Positions 54,028-61,782 of a stretch of 64,000 bases of DNA are shown here, piece after piece (positions within the stretch are counted from its first letter, which is position 1; every line of letters starts with the position of its first letter). The stretch is from contig NZ_MAFQ01000003.1 in NCBI RefSeq assembly GCF_002013895.1, forward strand, positions 360,034 through 424,033, given 5' to 3'. The notes below the pieces were generated by a model. That model saw only the letters and a list, made by a program, of their open reading frames with translations. It was not told the DNA's origin and made no database searches. This DNA is from Mycobacteroides franklinii. Its GTDB lineage: Bacteria; Actinomycetota; Actinomycetes; Mycobacteriales; Mycobacteriaceae. A program made the translations under genes and the position numbers.

Positions 54028-55578
54028 ATGAATGCCACAACGGCCACCGAGACCGCGGGGCGGTCCGCAGCGATCAGCGCCGGATCCGACTCCGACGACC
54101 TTGCTGCTTTCGGCTACAAACCCCAGCTGCATCGCAGTCTCGGCAAATTCGCTTCCTTCGCGGCGGGCTTCTCGTTCGTCTCGATCCTCACGACGATCTT
54201 CCAGCTGTTCGCCTTCGGCTTCAGCTTCGGGGGTCCGGCCTTCTTCTGGACCTGGCCGATCGTCTTCGCCGGGCAGTACATGGTGGCGCTGAACTTCGCC
54301 GAGCTTGCCGCGCGTTATCCGATTTCGGGTGCCATCTACCAATGGGCCCGTCGCCTCGGCGGCGCCGTGGTGGGCTGGTTCGCCGGTTGGTTCATGATCA
54401 TCGCCCAGATCGTGACCGCCTCGGCGGCGGCGATCGCCCTGCAGGTGGTCCTGCCGACGGTATGGAGTGGATTTCAGCTCATCGGCACCGATTCCTCGTT
54501 GACGAGCGTCAGCGGCGCATCGAACGCCGTGTTGTTGGGATCGCTGCTGTTGGTCGCCACCACCGCCATCAACGCCGTCGGCGTCAACTGGATGTCCCGC
54601 ATCAACTCGATCGGCGTCACGTGCGAAATCATCGGCGTGGTCGCCGTGGTCGGCATGCTGTTCTGGCATGCCGAGCGCGGACCGAGCGTCGTGTTGCACA
54701 CCGGCGACGCGGGCAGCGGGTATCCGTGGGCGTTCCTGGCCGCCGGCCTCATGGCCGCGTACGTGCTCGTCGGATTCGGGTCGGCGAGTGAACTCGCCGA
54801 GGAGACCCGCAACCCGCGCAGAGTCGCGCCGCGGACCATCCTCTCCGCAATCGTGGTATCGGCGATCGGTGGTGCGCTGATGATCCTGGGTGCACTGATG
54901 GCCGCCCCCAGCCTGACCGACGGCCAGCTCGCCACCGGAGGCCTTCCCTATGTATTGGACAGCAAGCTGGCGTCCCCGTTCGGCACTCTGCTACTCATCG
55001 ATGTCGCGATCGCGGTGTTCGTCTGCACTCTCGCCATTCAGACCGCCGCCTCGCGGTTGATGTTCTCGATGGCCCGCGACGGCAAGCTGCCATTCTCCGC
55101 CGTGCTGTCACACGTGAACCCACGCACCGGTACACCGATCGCACCGGCCGTCGTCGTCGGCGTCAGCTGTGTGCTGATCCTGGCGGTCAACTTCGGCAAC
55201 GCCGCACTGTTCACCAGCCTGTGCAGCGTCTGCATCGCCCTGATCTACCTGGCCTATCTGATGGTCACCACGCCACTACTGCTGCGCCGCTTGGGTATCG
55301 GCGGAAGCAAGTGGGACGGCAACAAGGATCAGACGGATGCCGACGGGCGAAAGCTCTTTTCGCTCGGGCGGTTCGGGCTCCCGGTCAACATCCTTGCCGT
55401 CGGCTACGGCGCATTCATGGTCCTCAACTTGTCGTGGCCGCGCACGGCGGTATTCGACCCCACCGGCGAGCACCCCTACCTGGTGTGGATAGCCCCGATC
55501 TGCATCGCCGCGGTGCTCATCGCCGGGCTGGTCGCCTACCCGCGGCGCGCGGCTTCGACCACCGAGGAGATCGCCTGA
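54028..55578 (+). CDS. APC-superfamily amino acid/amine permease
   Basis: 516 residues with about 12 membrane segments. The N-terminal LHRSLGKFASFAAGFSFVSI, FAELAARYPISGAIYQWARR, and LVGFGSASELAEETRNPRR are signatures of the amino acid-polyamine-organocation family. GGAG 6 bases before the ATG supports the start. It is the first gene of an operon with two DUF1989 proteins and a carboxylase. Permeases of this type next to UAAP genes are thought to bring in urea derivatives, guanidine or related amines. Confidence 0.85.
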   Translation: MNATTATETAGRSAAISAGSDSDDLAAFGYKPQLHRSLGKFASFAAGFSFVSILTTIFQLFAFGFSFGGPAFFWTWPIVFAGQYMVALNFAELAARYPISGAIYQWARRLGGAVVGWFAGWFMIIAQIVTASAAAIALQVVLPTVWSGFQLIGTDSSLTSVSGASNAVLLGSLLLVATTAINAVGVNWMSRINSIGVTCEIIGVVAVVGMLFWHAERGPSVVLHTGDAGSGYPWAFLAAGLMAAYVLVGFGSASELAEETRNPRRVAPRTILSAIVVSAIGGALMILGALMAAPSLTDGQLATGGLPYVLDSKLASPFGTLLLIDVAIAVFVCTLAIQTAASRLMFSMARDGKLPFSAVLSHVNPRTGTPIAPAVVVGVSCVLILAVNFGNAALFTSLCSVCIALIYLAYLMVTTPLLLRRLGIGGSKWDGNKDQTDADGRKLFSLGRFGLPVNILAVGYGAFMVLNLSWPRTAVFDPTGEHPYLVWIAPICIAAVLIAGLVAYPRRAASTTEEIA

Positions 55579-56420
55579 TGACCACCGCTACCACCAAGGG
55601 AGCACGGGATCACGCCCGCTCACAGGCCGGCCAGATCACCGACTCGATGCCGGTGCTCCCCGCCTCCAACTGGCCCTGGACTCCTGGCGATATCCCCGCG
55701 TCGACCCTGATCTGGGCCGAGACCATCCCCGGCGGCCGATACGCCACCAAGGTGCTCGGTCGCGGCACCCGGCTGCGGCTCACCGATGTCAGCGGGTCGG
55801 GCTGCCTCAGCATCGTCCTGCTGCGAGCCGACGCCCCGTGGGAGCGGCTCAATGTCGCCGACACCGTCAAGGTTCCGTGGCAGGCCTATCTCGGCACCGG
55901 TCATCCGCTGCTTTCCGATCAGGGGCGGATACTGGCCACCATCGTCGCTGACAGCTCCGGGCATCATGACACCTTCTGCGGGCCCAGCACATTGACCGCC
56001 AACGCCGCTAAATACGGTGCGGGCGAGCTCTATTCAGCAAGTCCGGCCGGGCGTGAGCTGTTCACACTGGCCGCCGCCAAGCACGGACTGGCGCCGCGGG
56101 ATATCGGCCCGTCGGTGTCGTTCTTCCACGGGATCCGCGCGGAGGCTGACGGCGCACTGCACAGCATCGGCACTGCAGGCCCGGGAGCCGCAGTGGATCT
56201 GTTGATCCATCTTCCGGTGATCGCCCTGCTGGTCAACACCGCACACCCCCTAGATCCGTCGGACACCTTCGACACCGGTCCGGTTCAGGTCTTGGCCTGG
56301 CCCGCACCGGCCGAGCTGGCCGACCTGCCCAACACGGATCCGGAATATCAACGCGCCGTGCTCAACACCGAAGACGCGTGGGCCGCGGCCCAAGACGCAG
56401 AGACAGGAAAGTCACAGTGA
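55578..56420 (+). CDS. Urea-carboxylase-associated protein 1 (DUF1989; carboxyguanidine deiminase subunit-like)
   Basis: 280 residues. DUF1989 motifs are clear: GGRYATKVLGRGTRLRLTDV, then GHHDTFCGPST and GPSVSFFHGIRAE. Proteins of this family, long called urea-carboxylase-associated, have been reported as the two subunits of carboxyguanidine deiminase in guanidine breakdown. The ATG overlaps the permease stop (TGATG). Its partner follows with a 4-base overlap. Confidence 0.85.
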   Translation: MTTATTKGARDHARSQAGQITDSMPVLPASNWPWTPGDIPASTLIWAETIPGGRYATKVLGRGTRLRLTDVSGSGCLSIVLLRADAPWERLNVADTVKVPWQAYLGTGHPLLSDQGRILATIVADSSGHHDTFCGPSTLTANAAKYGAGELYSASPAGRELFTLAAAKHGLAPRDIGPSVSFFHGIRAEADGALHSIGTAGPGAAVDLLIHLPVIALLVNTAHPLDPSDTFDTGPVQVLAWPAPAELADLPNTDPEYQRAVLNTEDAWAAAQDAETGKSQ

Positions 56421-57025
56421 CACAAACGATATTGGATGAAGTGGTCCCCGCGCGCGCCCCGTGGAGCGCCGTTGTCGCCGCCGGTGACGTACTGACCATC
56501 ATCGATCTGAAGGGCAATCAGGCCGTCGACACCCTGCTGTACTCGGCCGCCGATACCGGGGTGCGCTACTCGGCGCAGGCAACCATCGCCGCGCAGTCAA
56601 ACCTGTTCCTGCGCAGCGGCACCGTGCTGCGTGCCGAGGACGGAACCCCGCTGATGACCATCGTGGAGGATGAGGTGGGCAGCCACGACACCATCGGTGG
56701 GGCATGCTCACAAGAATCGAACACCCTGCGCTACGGGCATCAGACCAAGCACCAGCATGCCTGCGTGGAGAACTTTCTGCTGGAAGGCGCCAAGTGGGGA
56801 CTCGATAAGCGAGACCTGGTGTCCAACATCAACTTCTACATGAATGTCCCGGTTGACGAGGATGGGACCCTGGGCATCGTCGACGGCCTCTCGGCGCCCG
56901 GAAAGAAGATCAAACTCCGCGCCGAGGTCGACACCTTGGTATTGGTATCCAATTGTCCACAGATCAACAATCCGTGCAATGGTTTCGACCCCACTCCGGT
57001 GCGAATGACGGTGGAGAGCGCATGA
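56417..57025 (+). CDS. Urea-carboxylase-associated protein 2 (DUF1989; carboxyguanidine deiminase subunit-like)
   Basis: 202 residues. DLKGNQAVDTLLY, EVGSHDTIGGACSQESNTLR, NFLLEGAKWGLDKRD and NCPQINNPCNGFDPTPVRM are all typical of DUF1989, including the His/Cys residues that can bind metal. GTG start overlaps the stop of subunit 1 (GTGA). Presumed to form a heterodimer with it. Confidence 0.86.
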   Translation: MTQTILDEVVPARAPWSAVVAAGDVLTIIDLKGNQAVDTLLYSAADTGVRYSAQATIAAQSNLFLRSGTVLRAEDGTPLMTIVEDEVGSHDTIGGACSQESNTLRYGHQTKHQHACVENFLLEGAKWGLDKRDLVSNINFYMNVPVDEDGTLGIVDGLSAPGKKIKLRAEVDTLVLVSNCPQINNPCNGFDPTPVRMTVESA

Positions 57026-59046
57026 GCATCACGCCCGATCCCCTTGGCCTCGGTGGCTCATCGGTGAAGGTCACGGCCCCCGGCATGTTGACGACGGTGC
57101 AGGACTGGCCGGGACGCACCGGGTACTGGCAGGTGGGGGTGCCTCCGTCCGGCCCCATGGACGACCTGTCGTTCCGGCTGGGCAATCGTGCCGTCGGAAA
57201 CCCCGAGGGTGCGGCGGGCCTGGAGGCGACACTTGCCGGCCCCACATTGCATTTCACCGAAGAGACCCTGGTCTGCGTCACCGGCGCACCGGCACTGGTG
57301 ACCGTCAACGGCCGACCGGTCCCCCAATGGCGGGCCGTCACCGTCCCCGCCGAGGGCACGCTCGCCGTGGGCGCCGCGGCAGACACCGGGATGCGGATCT
57401 ACGTGTTGATCGCCGGCGGCATCGAGGTTCCTCGATTCCTGGGCAGCGCCGCGACCTTCACCCTCGGAGGATTCGGCGGTCCGGCCGGCCGCGCGCTGGC
57501 CATCGGAGATGTTCTCCCCCTGGGCAAGTCCGACGGTGCTGAGCCGCAATGCATTCCCGGTGCCGCACAGCCTGCCATCGGCCATCGCTGGGAGCTCGCG
57601 GTTACCGAGGGACCGCACGGCGCGCCCGACTTCTTCACGCGCAGCGATATCGACGAACTGCTGTCCACCGACTACGAGGTGCATTTCAACTCCGATCGCA
57701 CCGGGGTGCGACTCATCGGCCCCAAACCTCAGTGGGCGCGCACCGACGGCGGCGAAGCTGGGCTGCATCCGTCGAACATCCACGACAACGCGTATTCGAT
57801 CGGCACTCTCGATTTCACCGGCGACACCCCGATCCTGCTCGGCCCCGACGGCCCCAGCCTGGGTGGGTTCGTCTGCCCCGTCACCGTGGTGTCGGCCGAC
57901 CGCTGGAAGCTGGGCCAGCTGCGCGCCGGCGATACCCTGCGTTTCGTCAAGATCGAAGCCGCGCGGAGTGCCTCACTGCGATCGATCGGCATCGATCGGC
58001 GTGGACATTGGCCCTCGGTGTTCTCCACCCGTGGCGATGGCGACGACGGCGTGCTGGCCTATCGCCCGGCCCGCGGCGACGCGCCCGATATGACATACCG
58101 TCGCAGCGGCGATGACAACATCCTGGTCGAATATGGCGACATCACACTGGATTTGGCGTTGCGTGCGCGTGTTCATGCGTTGCATCAACGACTGGAGGAC
58201 ACCCACACCAAAGGTATCGTCGACCTGACGCCGGGTATTCGATCGCTCCAGGTACATTTCGATCCCGATCGGCTGCCGATGGGCAAGGTGCTGGGGCTAC
58301 TGGACGATATCGACGAGCATCTACCTGCGTCCGACGAGTTGGTGGTACCGAGCCGCCGCGTGGCCATGCCGTTGTCCTGGGACGATCCGTCGGCCCGCGA
58401 GGCCATGGAGCGATACCGGCTGGGCGTCCGCGCGGATGCACCGTGGATGCCGTGGAACATCGAATTCATCAGGCGCATAAATGGTTTGGATACCGTAGAC
58501 GACGTGTATCGCACGGTCTACGACGCCTCATATCTGGTGCTCGGCCTGGGTGACGTGTATCTGGGCGCGCCCGTGGCAACCCCGGTCGATCCCCGGCATC
58601 GGCTCGTCACCACCAAGTACAACCCGGCACGTACCTGGACCCCGGAGAACGCCGTCGGCATCGGTGGGGCCTACTTGTGCATCTATGGCATGGAAGGCCC
58701 CGGCGGATACCAATTGGTGGGGCGCACCGTGCAGATCTGGAACCACCGGCACCCCGACAACGCGGGCATGTTCGAACCCGGAACGCCGTGGCTGCTGCGG
58801 TTCTTCGACCAGATCAGCTGGTACCCGGTGAGTGCCGAGGAGCTTCTGGAGCTGCGGGACGAGTTGGCCACCGGACGCGGCAGCGGCGGGGTCATGATCA
58901 CCGACGGCGAGTTTTCCATGGCGGAGTACTCGACGTTCCTTGCCCACAATGCGACGTCAATAGGTGACTTCCGCGACCACCAGCGCACGGCATACGCCCT
59001 CGAGCGCGAAGCATGGAGCACTGCGGGCGAATTCGCCCGGGCCTAG
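57022..59046 (+). CDS. Urea/guanidine carboxylase, carboxyltransferase part only (AHS2-AHS1)
   Basis: 674 residues. The first ~330 residues form the AHS2/KipA-like half (VTAPGMLTTVQDWPGRTGYW, GVPPSGPMDDLSFRLGN). The next ~320 form the AHS1/KipI-like half (VEYGDITLDLALRARVHAL, then GGAYLCIYGMEGPGGYQL). Full-length enzymes are ~1200 residues with an N-terminal biotin carboxylase and a C-terminal biotin carrier; both are missing here, with no frame for them on either side. It may rely on carboxylase and carrier subunits encoded elsewhere. No allophanate hydrolase gene follows. ATG overlaps the previous stop. Confidence 0.86.
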   Translation: MSITPDPLGLGGSSVKVTAPGMLTTVQDWPGRTGYWQVGVPPSGPMDDLSFRLGNRAVGNPEGAAGLEATLAGPTLHFTEETLVCVTGAPALVTVNGRPVPQWRAVTVPAEGTLAVGAAADTGMRIYVLIAGGIEVPRFLGSAATFTLGGFGGPAGRALAIGDVLPLGKSDGAEPQCIPGAAQPAIGHRWELAVTEGPHGAPDFFTRSDIDELLSTDYEVHFNSDRTGVRLIGPKPQWARTDGGEAGLHPSNIHDNAYSIGTLDFTGDTPILLGPDGPSLGGFVCPVTVVSADRWKLGQLRAGDTLRFVKIEAARSASLRSIGIDRRGHWPSVFSTRGDGDDGVLAYRPARGDAPDMTYRRSGDDNILVEYGDITLDLALRARVHALHQRLEDTHTKGIVDLTPGIRSLQVHFDPDRLPMGKVLGLLDDIDEHLPASDELVVPSRRVAMPLSWDDPSAREAMERYRLGVRADAPWMPWNIEFIRRINGLDTVDDVYRTVYDASYLVLGLGDVYLGAPVATPVDPRHRLVTTKYNPARTWTPENAVGIGGAYLCIYGMEGPGGYQLVGRTVQIWNHRHPDNAGMFEPGTPWLLRFFDQISWYPVSAEELLELRDELATGRGSGGVMITDGEFSMAEYSTFLAHNATSIGDFRDHQRTAYALEREAWSTAGEFARA

Positions 59047-59099
59047 CAAGTGAGCGCCCCGAACCCCTCGTGCACGAATACCGGGGCGTGTCACTTTGC
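59046..59099 (+). terminator. Terminator of the permease/DUF1989/carboxylase operon
   Basis: Arms at 59046-59061 and 59082-59099 pair (GCAAGTGA/TCACTTTGC and CGCCCCG/CGGGGCG) with small bulges, directly at the carboxylase stop. It is not followed by a long T run. Confidence 0.55.
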
Positions 59100-59184
59100 T
59101 GTTTGAATTAACCACCTGAGGGCGATCTTGGTCAATACATTCTGGTGCGCGATCTTTTGACCCAGCCGAAAGTAGTAACTTTCG

Positions 59185-60537
59185 CTAACGAAATTGCCCC
59201 GTATGAGACGCCGTCACTGTGGCGCCCAACTCGTCGCGCAGGAACCGGACCGCGAGATCAAACCACGCTTCCGCATTCTTCATGGCGCAGTGGTCGTCGT
59301 CCGCATAGAGCACCAGTTTCGCATCGGGCGCGTAGGTCGCGATGTCGATTGAATCCTCGACCCTGACCAGGGTGTCGTCGGCACCGTTGAGCACCAGCAA
59401 CGGAATTCCTATGCGCGACAGATGATCCCGCAATGAAAGTTGCTTGATCTTGCCGATCATGTCCAACAGGCCGTCCGCCCCGACGGTTCGCTGGATGGTG
59501 GACACGATTATCTCGGGGACGCCCAACGCCCCCGTCGGCGCAAGGCTTCGGTCCGCTGGGGCACCGTTTGCGATGGCGACGCGCAACCGCGGCTCGACCG
59601 CCGCCATCCGCGTCGCCCAGTACGCACCGAAGCTGACGCCCAACATCCCGATTCTTTCCGCGTCCGCCCTGCGGTCCGCCGCGAGGAAATCGATCACCGC
59701 GGAATACACACGTTCGGATTGGGGCGTCAGCGGACGGCGGTAGTTGTACGTGCCCGGCATCTCCATGACGAAGTAGGCCATATCCTCGGTGCGGTACTTC
59801 AGCAGCGGCAGAGTGGTTTCCGCCAGCGAGCCTTCCAGCCCATTGGTGATCAGAACCGTCGGCAGTTGGCGTGCACCCTCCGGTGCGATCAGGTAGCCAC
59901 GAACGTGGTCATTGCCGCCGCAGGGAATACGCACCGTCTCGACGGTCAAACCCATGGCCGGAGCGAGCGCGGTGAGCACCACTTCACACAGACGGTGGGA
60001 GGTCTCGTAGGCCCGTAGCCGGCGCGAAGTCCATCCGGGCCACGCGGCCGCGAACTCGTACACCATCGCTTTGATCAGCGCATCCAAAGCGATTGCGGCA
60101 TCACGCGCTTCGGGCTTCCGCGCGGAGAACTCGCCCACGGCGTCCGGAGCCGCGACCGCGCCCCGATCGGCAAGGATCTCCACGGCGGGCGCGAGCAGTT
60201 CGCCAAGCCGGTGCGTGCGGTCCGCATCGGCCGCATCGAGCAGGTCTCGCACCGCCGGCGCACCGAGCGAGGACAGTGCGATATCGGCAATGGCCAGATG
60301 TTCGGTGGCGAACGCCTCCCAGTGAGCCGCCCACCGTTCGTCATCGAATGATCGACAGGCATCCAGCTGGACACTGAACACCGAAGGTGCAATACCGCCG
60401 AGATGGGTGAATCTATCCACGAACAACGCGGGCAGGAACGGCGCCACGCCAAGACTGCGTGCCGCGTACTCCGTAGAGCGGGTCAGTGCGAGCGCGCTCA
60501 CGAATACACGCTTTACCTGGGGATTTAGTGAGGCCAT
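59185..60537 (-). CDS. Alpha/beta hydrolase (FrsA/2,6-dihydropseudooxynicotine hydrolase-like)
   Basis: 450 residues from the ATG at 60537 (GGAG 7 bases upstream). The first ~190 residues are a helical cap; then RGYLIAPEG, ITNGLEGSLAE (oxyanion region), the nucleophile motif GVSFGAYWA near 317, the acid in LNGADDTL near 398 and the His in ADDDHCAM near 423. Such enzymes break C-C or ester bonds. A perfect palindrome upstream, next to a TetR gene, suggests tight control. Substrate unknown. Confidence 0.82.
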   Translation of the reverse strand: MASLNPQVKRVFVSALALTRSTEYAARSLGVAPFLPALFVDRFTHLGGIAPSVFSVQLDACRSFDDERWAAHWEAFATEHLAIADIALSSLGAPAVRDLLDAADADRTHRLGELLAPAVEILADRGAVAAPDAVGEFSARKPEARDAAIALDALIKAMVYEFAAAWPGWTSRRLRAYETSHRLCEVVLTALAPAMGLTVETVRIPCGGNDHVRGYLIAPEGARQLPTVLITNGLEGSLAETTLPLLKYRTEDMAYFVMEMPGTYNYRRPLTPQSERVYSAVIDFLAADRRADAERIGMLGVSFGAYWATRMAAVEPRLRVAIANGAPADRSLAPTGALGVPEIIVSTIQRTVGADGLLDMIGKIKQLSLRDHLSRIGIPLLVLNGADDTLVRVEDSIDIATYAPDAKLVLYADDDHCAMKNAEAWFDLAVRFLRDELGATVTASHTGQFR

Positions 60538-60624
60538 GGTCAGTCTCCATCGAGGTCCGGCTTCCATCCGCCCGCCAGGAGGGGGCTGCCGCCGCATCAT
60601 CAGAGAACCACACGCGACAAGCAA

Positions 60625-60643
60625 AAGCAATATTATTGCTTTA
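60625..60643. promoter_or_regulatory. Perfect operator-like palindrome before the hydrolase gene
   Basis: AAAGCAATA-T-TATTGCTTT, 9-bp arms. It overlaps the TAA stop of the TetR gene and lies about 88-106 bases before the hydrolase ATG. Confidence 0.65.
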
Positions 60644-61246
60644 ATGATTTCTGGCAGCCACACCAAGAAGAAGGGTGTCCACCATCTGCTCCAGGACAGC
60701 GTCCTCGATGGGTTGGCGCACAAGTAGCGCCCGGAAGTGCAGCGGTGCCACACACAGTTCGAGGACCACCTCCGGATCGACATCGGCTACCAGCTCGCCG
60801 CGCTGTACCGCGCGATCAAACATCACCCGCACGGCGTCGTATCGAACACGCCAGAAGCTGGCACGCCCCTCGGCCAGCTCCGCATCGTCCTCGGCTACCG
60901 CCATAGCCCGCGATAGTGCCAGCCCCAGCGGTGAAGCCAGATAGGCCGCGATAAGCCGTGCGAAGGCGATCAGATCACCCCGTAGCGCTCCGGTGTCGGG
61001 CACGGGCAGCAGCTCTTGACTACGCGACAGCAGCGCATCCAGCATGACATTTTCCATTGTCCCCCAACGCCGCTGGATCGAAGTGGCATGCACTCCCGCA
61101 CGCTTGGCGATCTCACTGATCGTGAACCCGCCGGGGCCGCGCTCGGCCATCGCCTCCAGCGCCGCTTGCAGTACGTCACCACGCACGCGCGCGGACCGCC
61201 CGCCCGGTCGGCGCTGGATGTCCTGGCTTGTCTCGTCAGCGCCCAT
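60641..61246 (-). CDS. TetR-family regulator
   Basis: 201 residues. HTH motif FTISEIAKRAGVHATSIQRR at about residues 41-60; the C-terminal domain has DPEVVLELCVAPLHFRALL, a pattern seen in TetR_C_11/16-type regulators. It is immediately upstream of the hydrolase gene. Half sites TATTGC in the palindrome before the hydrolase gene recur in front of its own gene, so it probably represses both. TAGATT lies 6 nt before its ATG (leaderless arrangement). Confidence 0.86.
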   Translation of the reverse strand: MGADETSQDIQRRPGGRSARVRGDVLQAALEAMAERGPGGFTISEIAKRAGVHATSIQRRWGTMENVMLDALLSRSQELLPVPDTGALRGDLIAFARLIAAYLASPLGLALSRAMAVAEDDAELAEGRASFWRVRYDAVRVMFDRAVQRGELVADVDPEVVLELCVAPLHFRALLVRQPIEDAVLEQMVDTLLLGVAARNH

Positions 61247-61252
61247 CCCATC

Positions 61253-61278
61253 AATCTAATGCGAGCCTATTGCGTTAG
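61253..61278. promoter_or_regulatory. Promoter and operator-like dyad of the TetR gene
   Basis: TAGATT (minus strand, 61253-61258) is a TANNNT element 6 nt before the ATG. CTAATGC-N9-GCGTTAG spans 61256-61278 with one mismatch and contains TATTGC, the half site of the hydrolase operator. Confidence 0.5.
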
Positions 61279-61369
61279 TAGTCGTGCCCACTCACCGTCG
61301 ACACGCCGCGCGGCGAGCGTGTGGCCGAGATCGCTTCCGAGATACCGGCCACACGCTCACTGGTTGCCC

Positions 61370-61603
61370 CTAAGGGAGGAGCGGCCCACCCGGGTGTGGC
61401 GGGACGGCCGGGCCGGGGCCGTTAGGCAAAGGGAGACCCGGACCCGGGTTGCCCGGAGGCGGAGGCACACCCGGGCCGGGAGCGCCGGGGCCCGGGATTG
61501 GCGGAGGCGGCTCCGCGGAGGCGGCGGCGACACCAAAGCCCAAGGCCCCAATACCTATTCCGCTCACCAAGACGGCACCGCTGAGCACTTTTCTAAGGTT
61601 CAC
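61370..61603 (-). CDS. Small secreted proline/glycine-rich protein
   Basis: 77 residues from the GTG at 61603 (AGGAG 5 bases upstream; a GTG two codons earlier overlaps this site). A signal peptide (KVLSGAVLVSGIGIGALGFG, cleavage after AASA) is followed by a mature chain made almost only of Pro and Gly (PPPPIPGPGAPGPG and similar). It is likely an extended cell-wall peptide; mycobacteria encode several of this style. Function unknown. Confidence 0.75.
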   Translation of the reverse strand: MNLRKVLSGAVLVSGIGIGALGFGVAAASAEPPPPIPGPGAPGPGVPPPPGNPGPGLPLPNGPGPAVPPHPGGPLLP

Positions 61604-61782
61604 TTTCACTCCTTCTCAGTCTGATGAATCGTCTCGACCCACCGAGTACGCACGTTAACGGCGAAATTCATGAGCACCCTAGGTGATAACTATGCGCACG
61701 CTGTGCGACTGTCACGGTGCGACGAGATACGGAAAGCACCACTTCAGAACGTATTTCGCGCGATATGAGGCAACCGTCCGGC

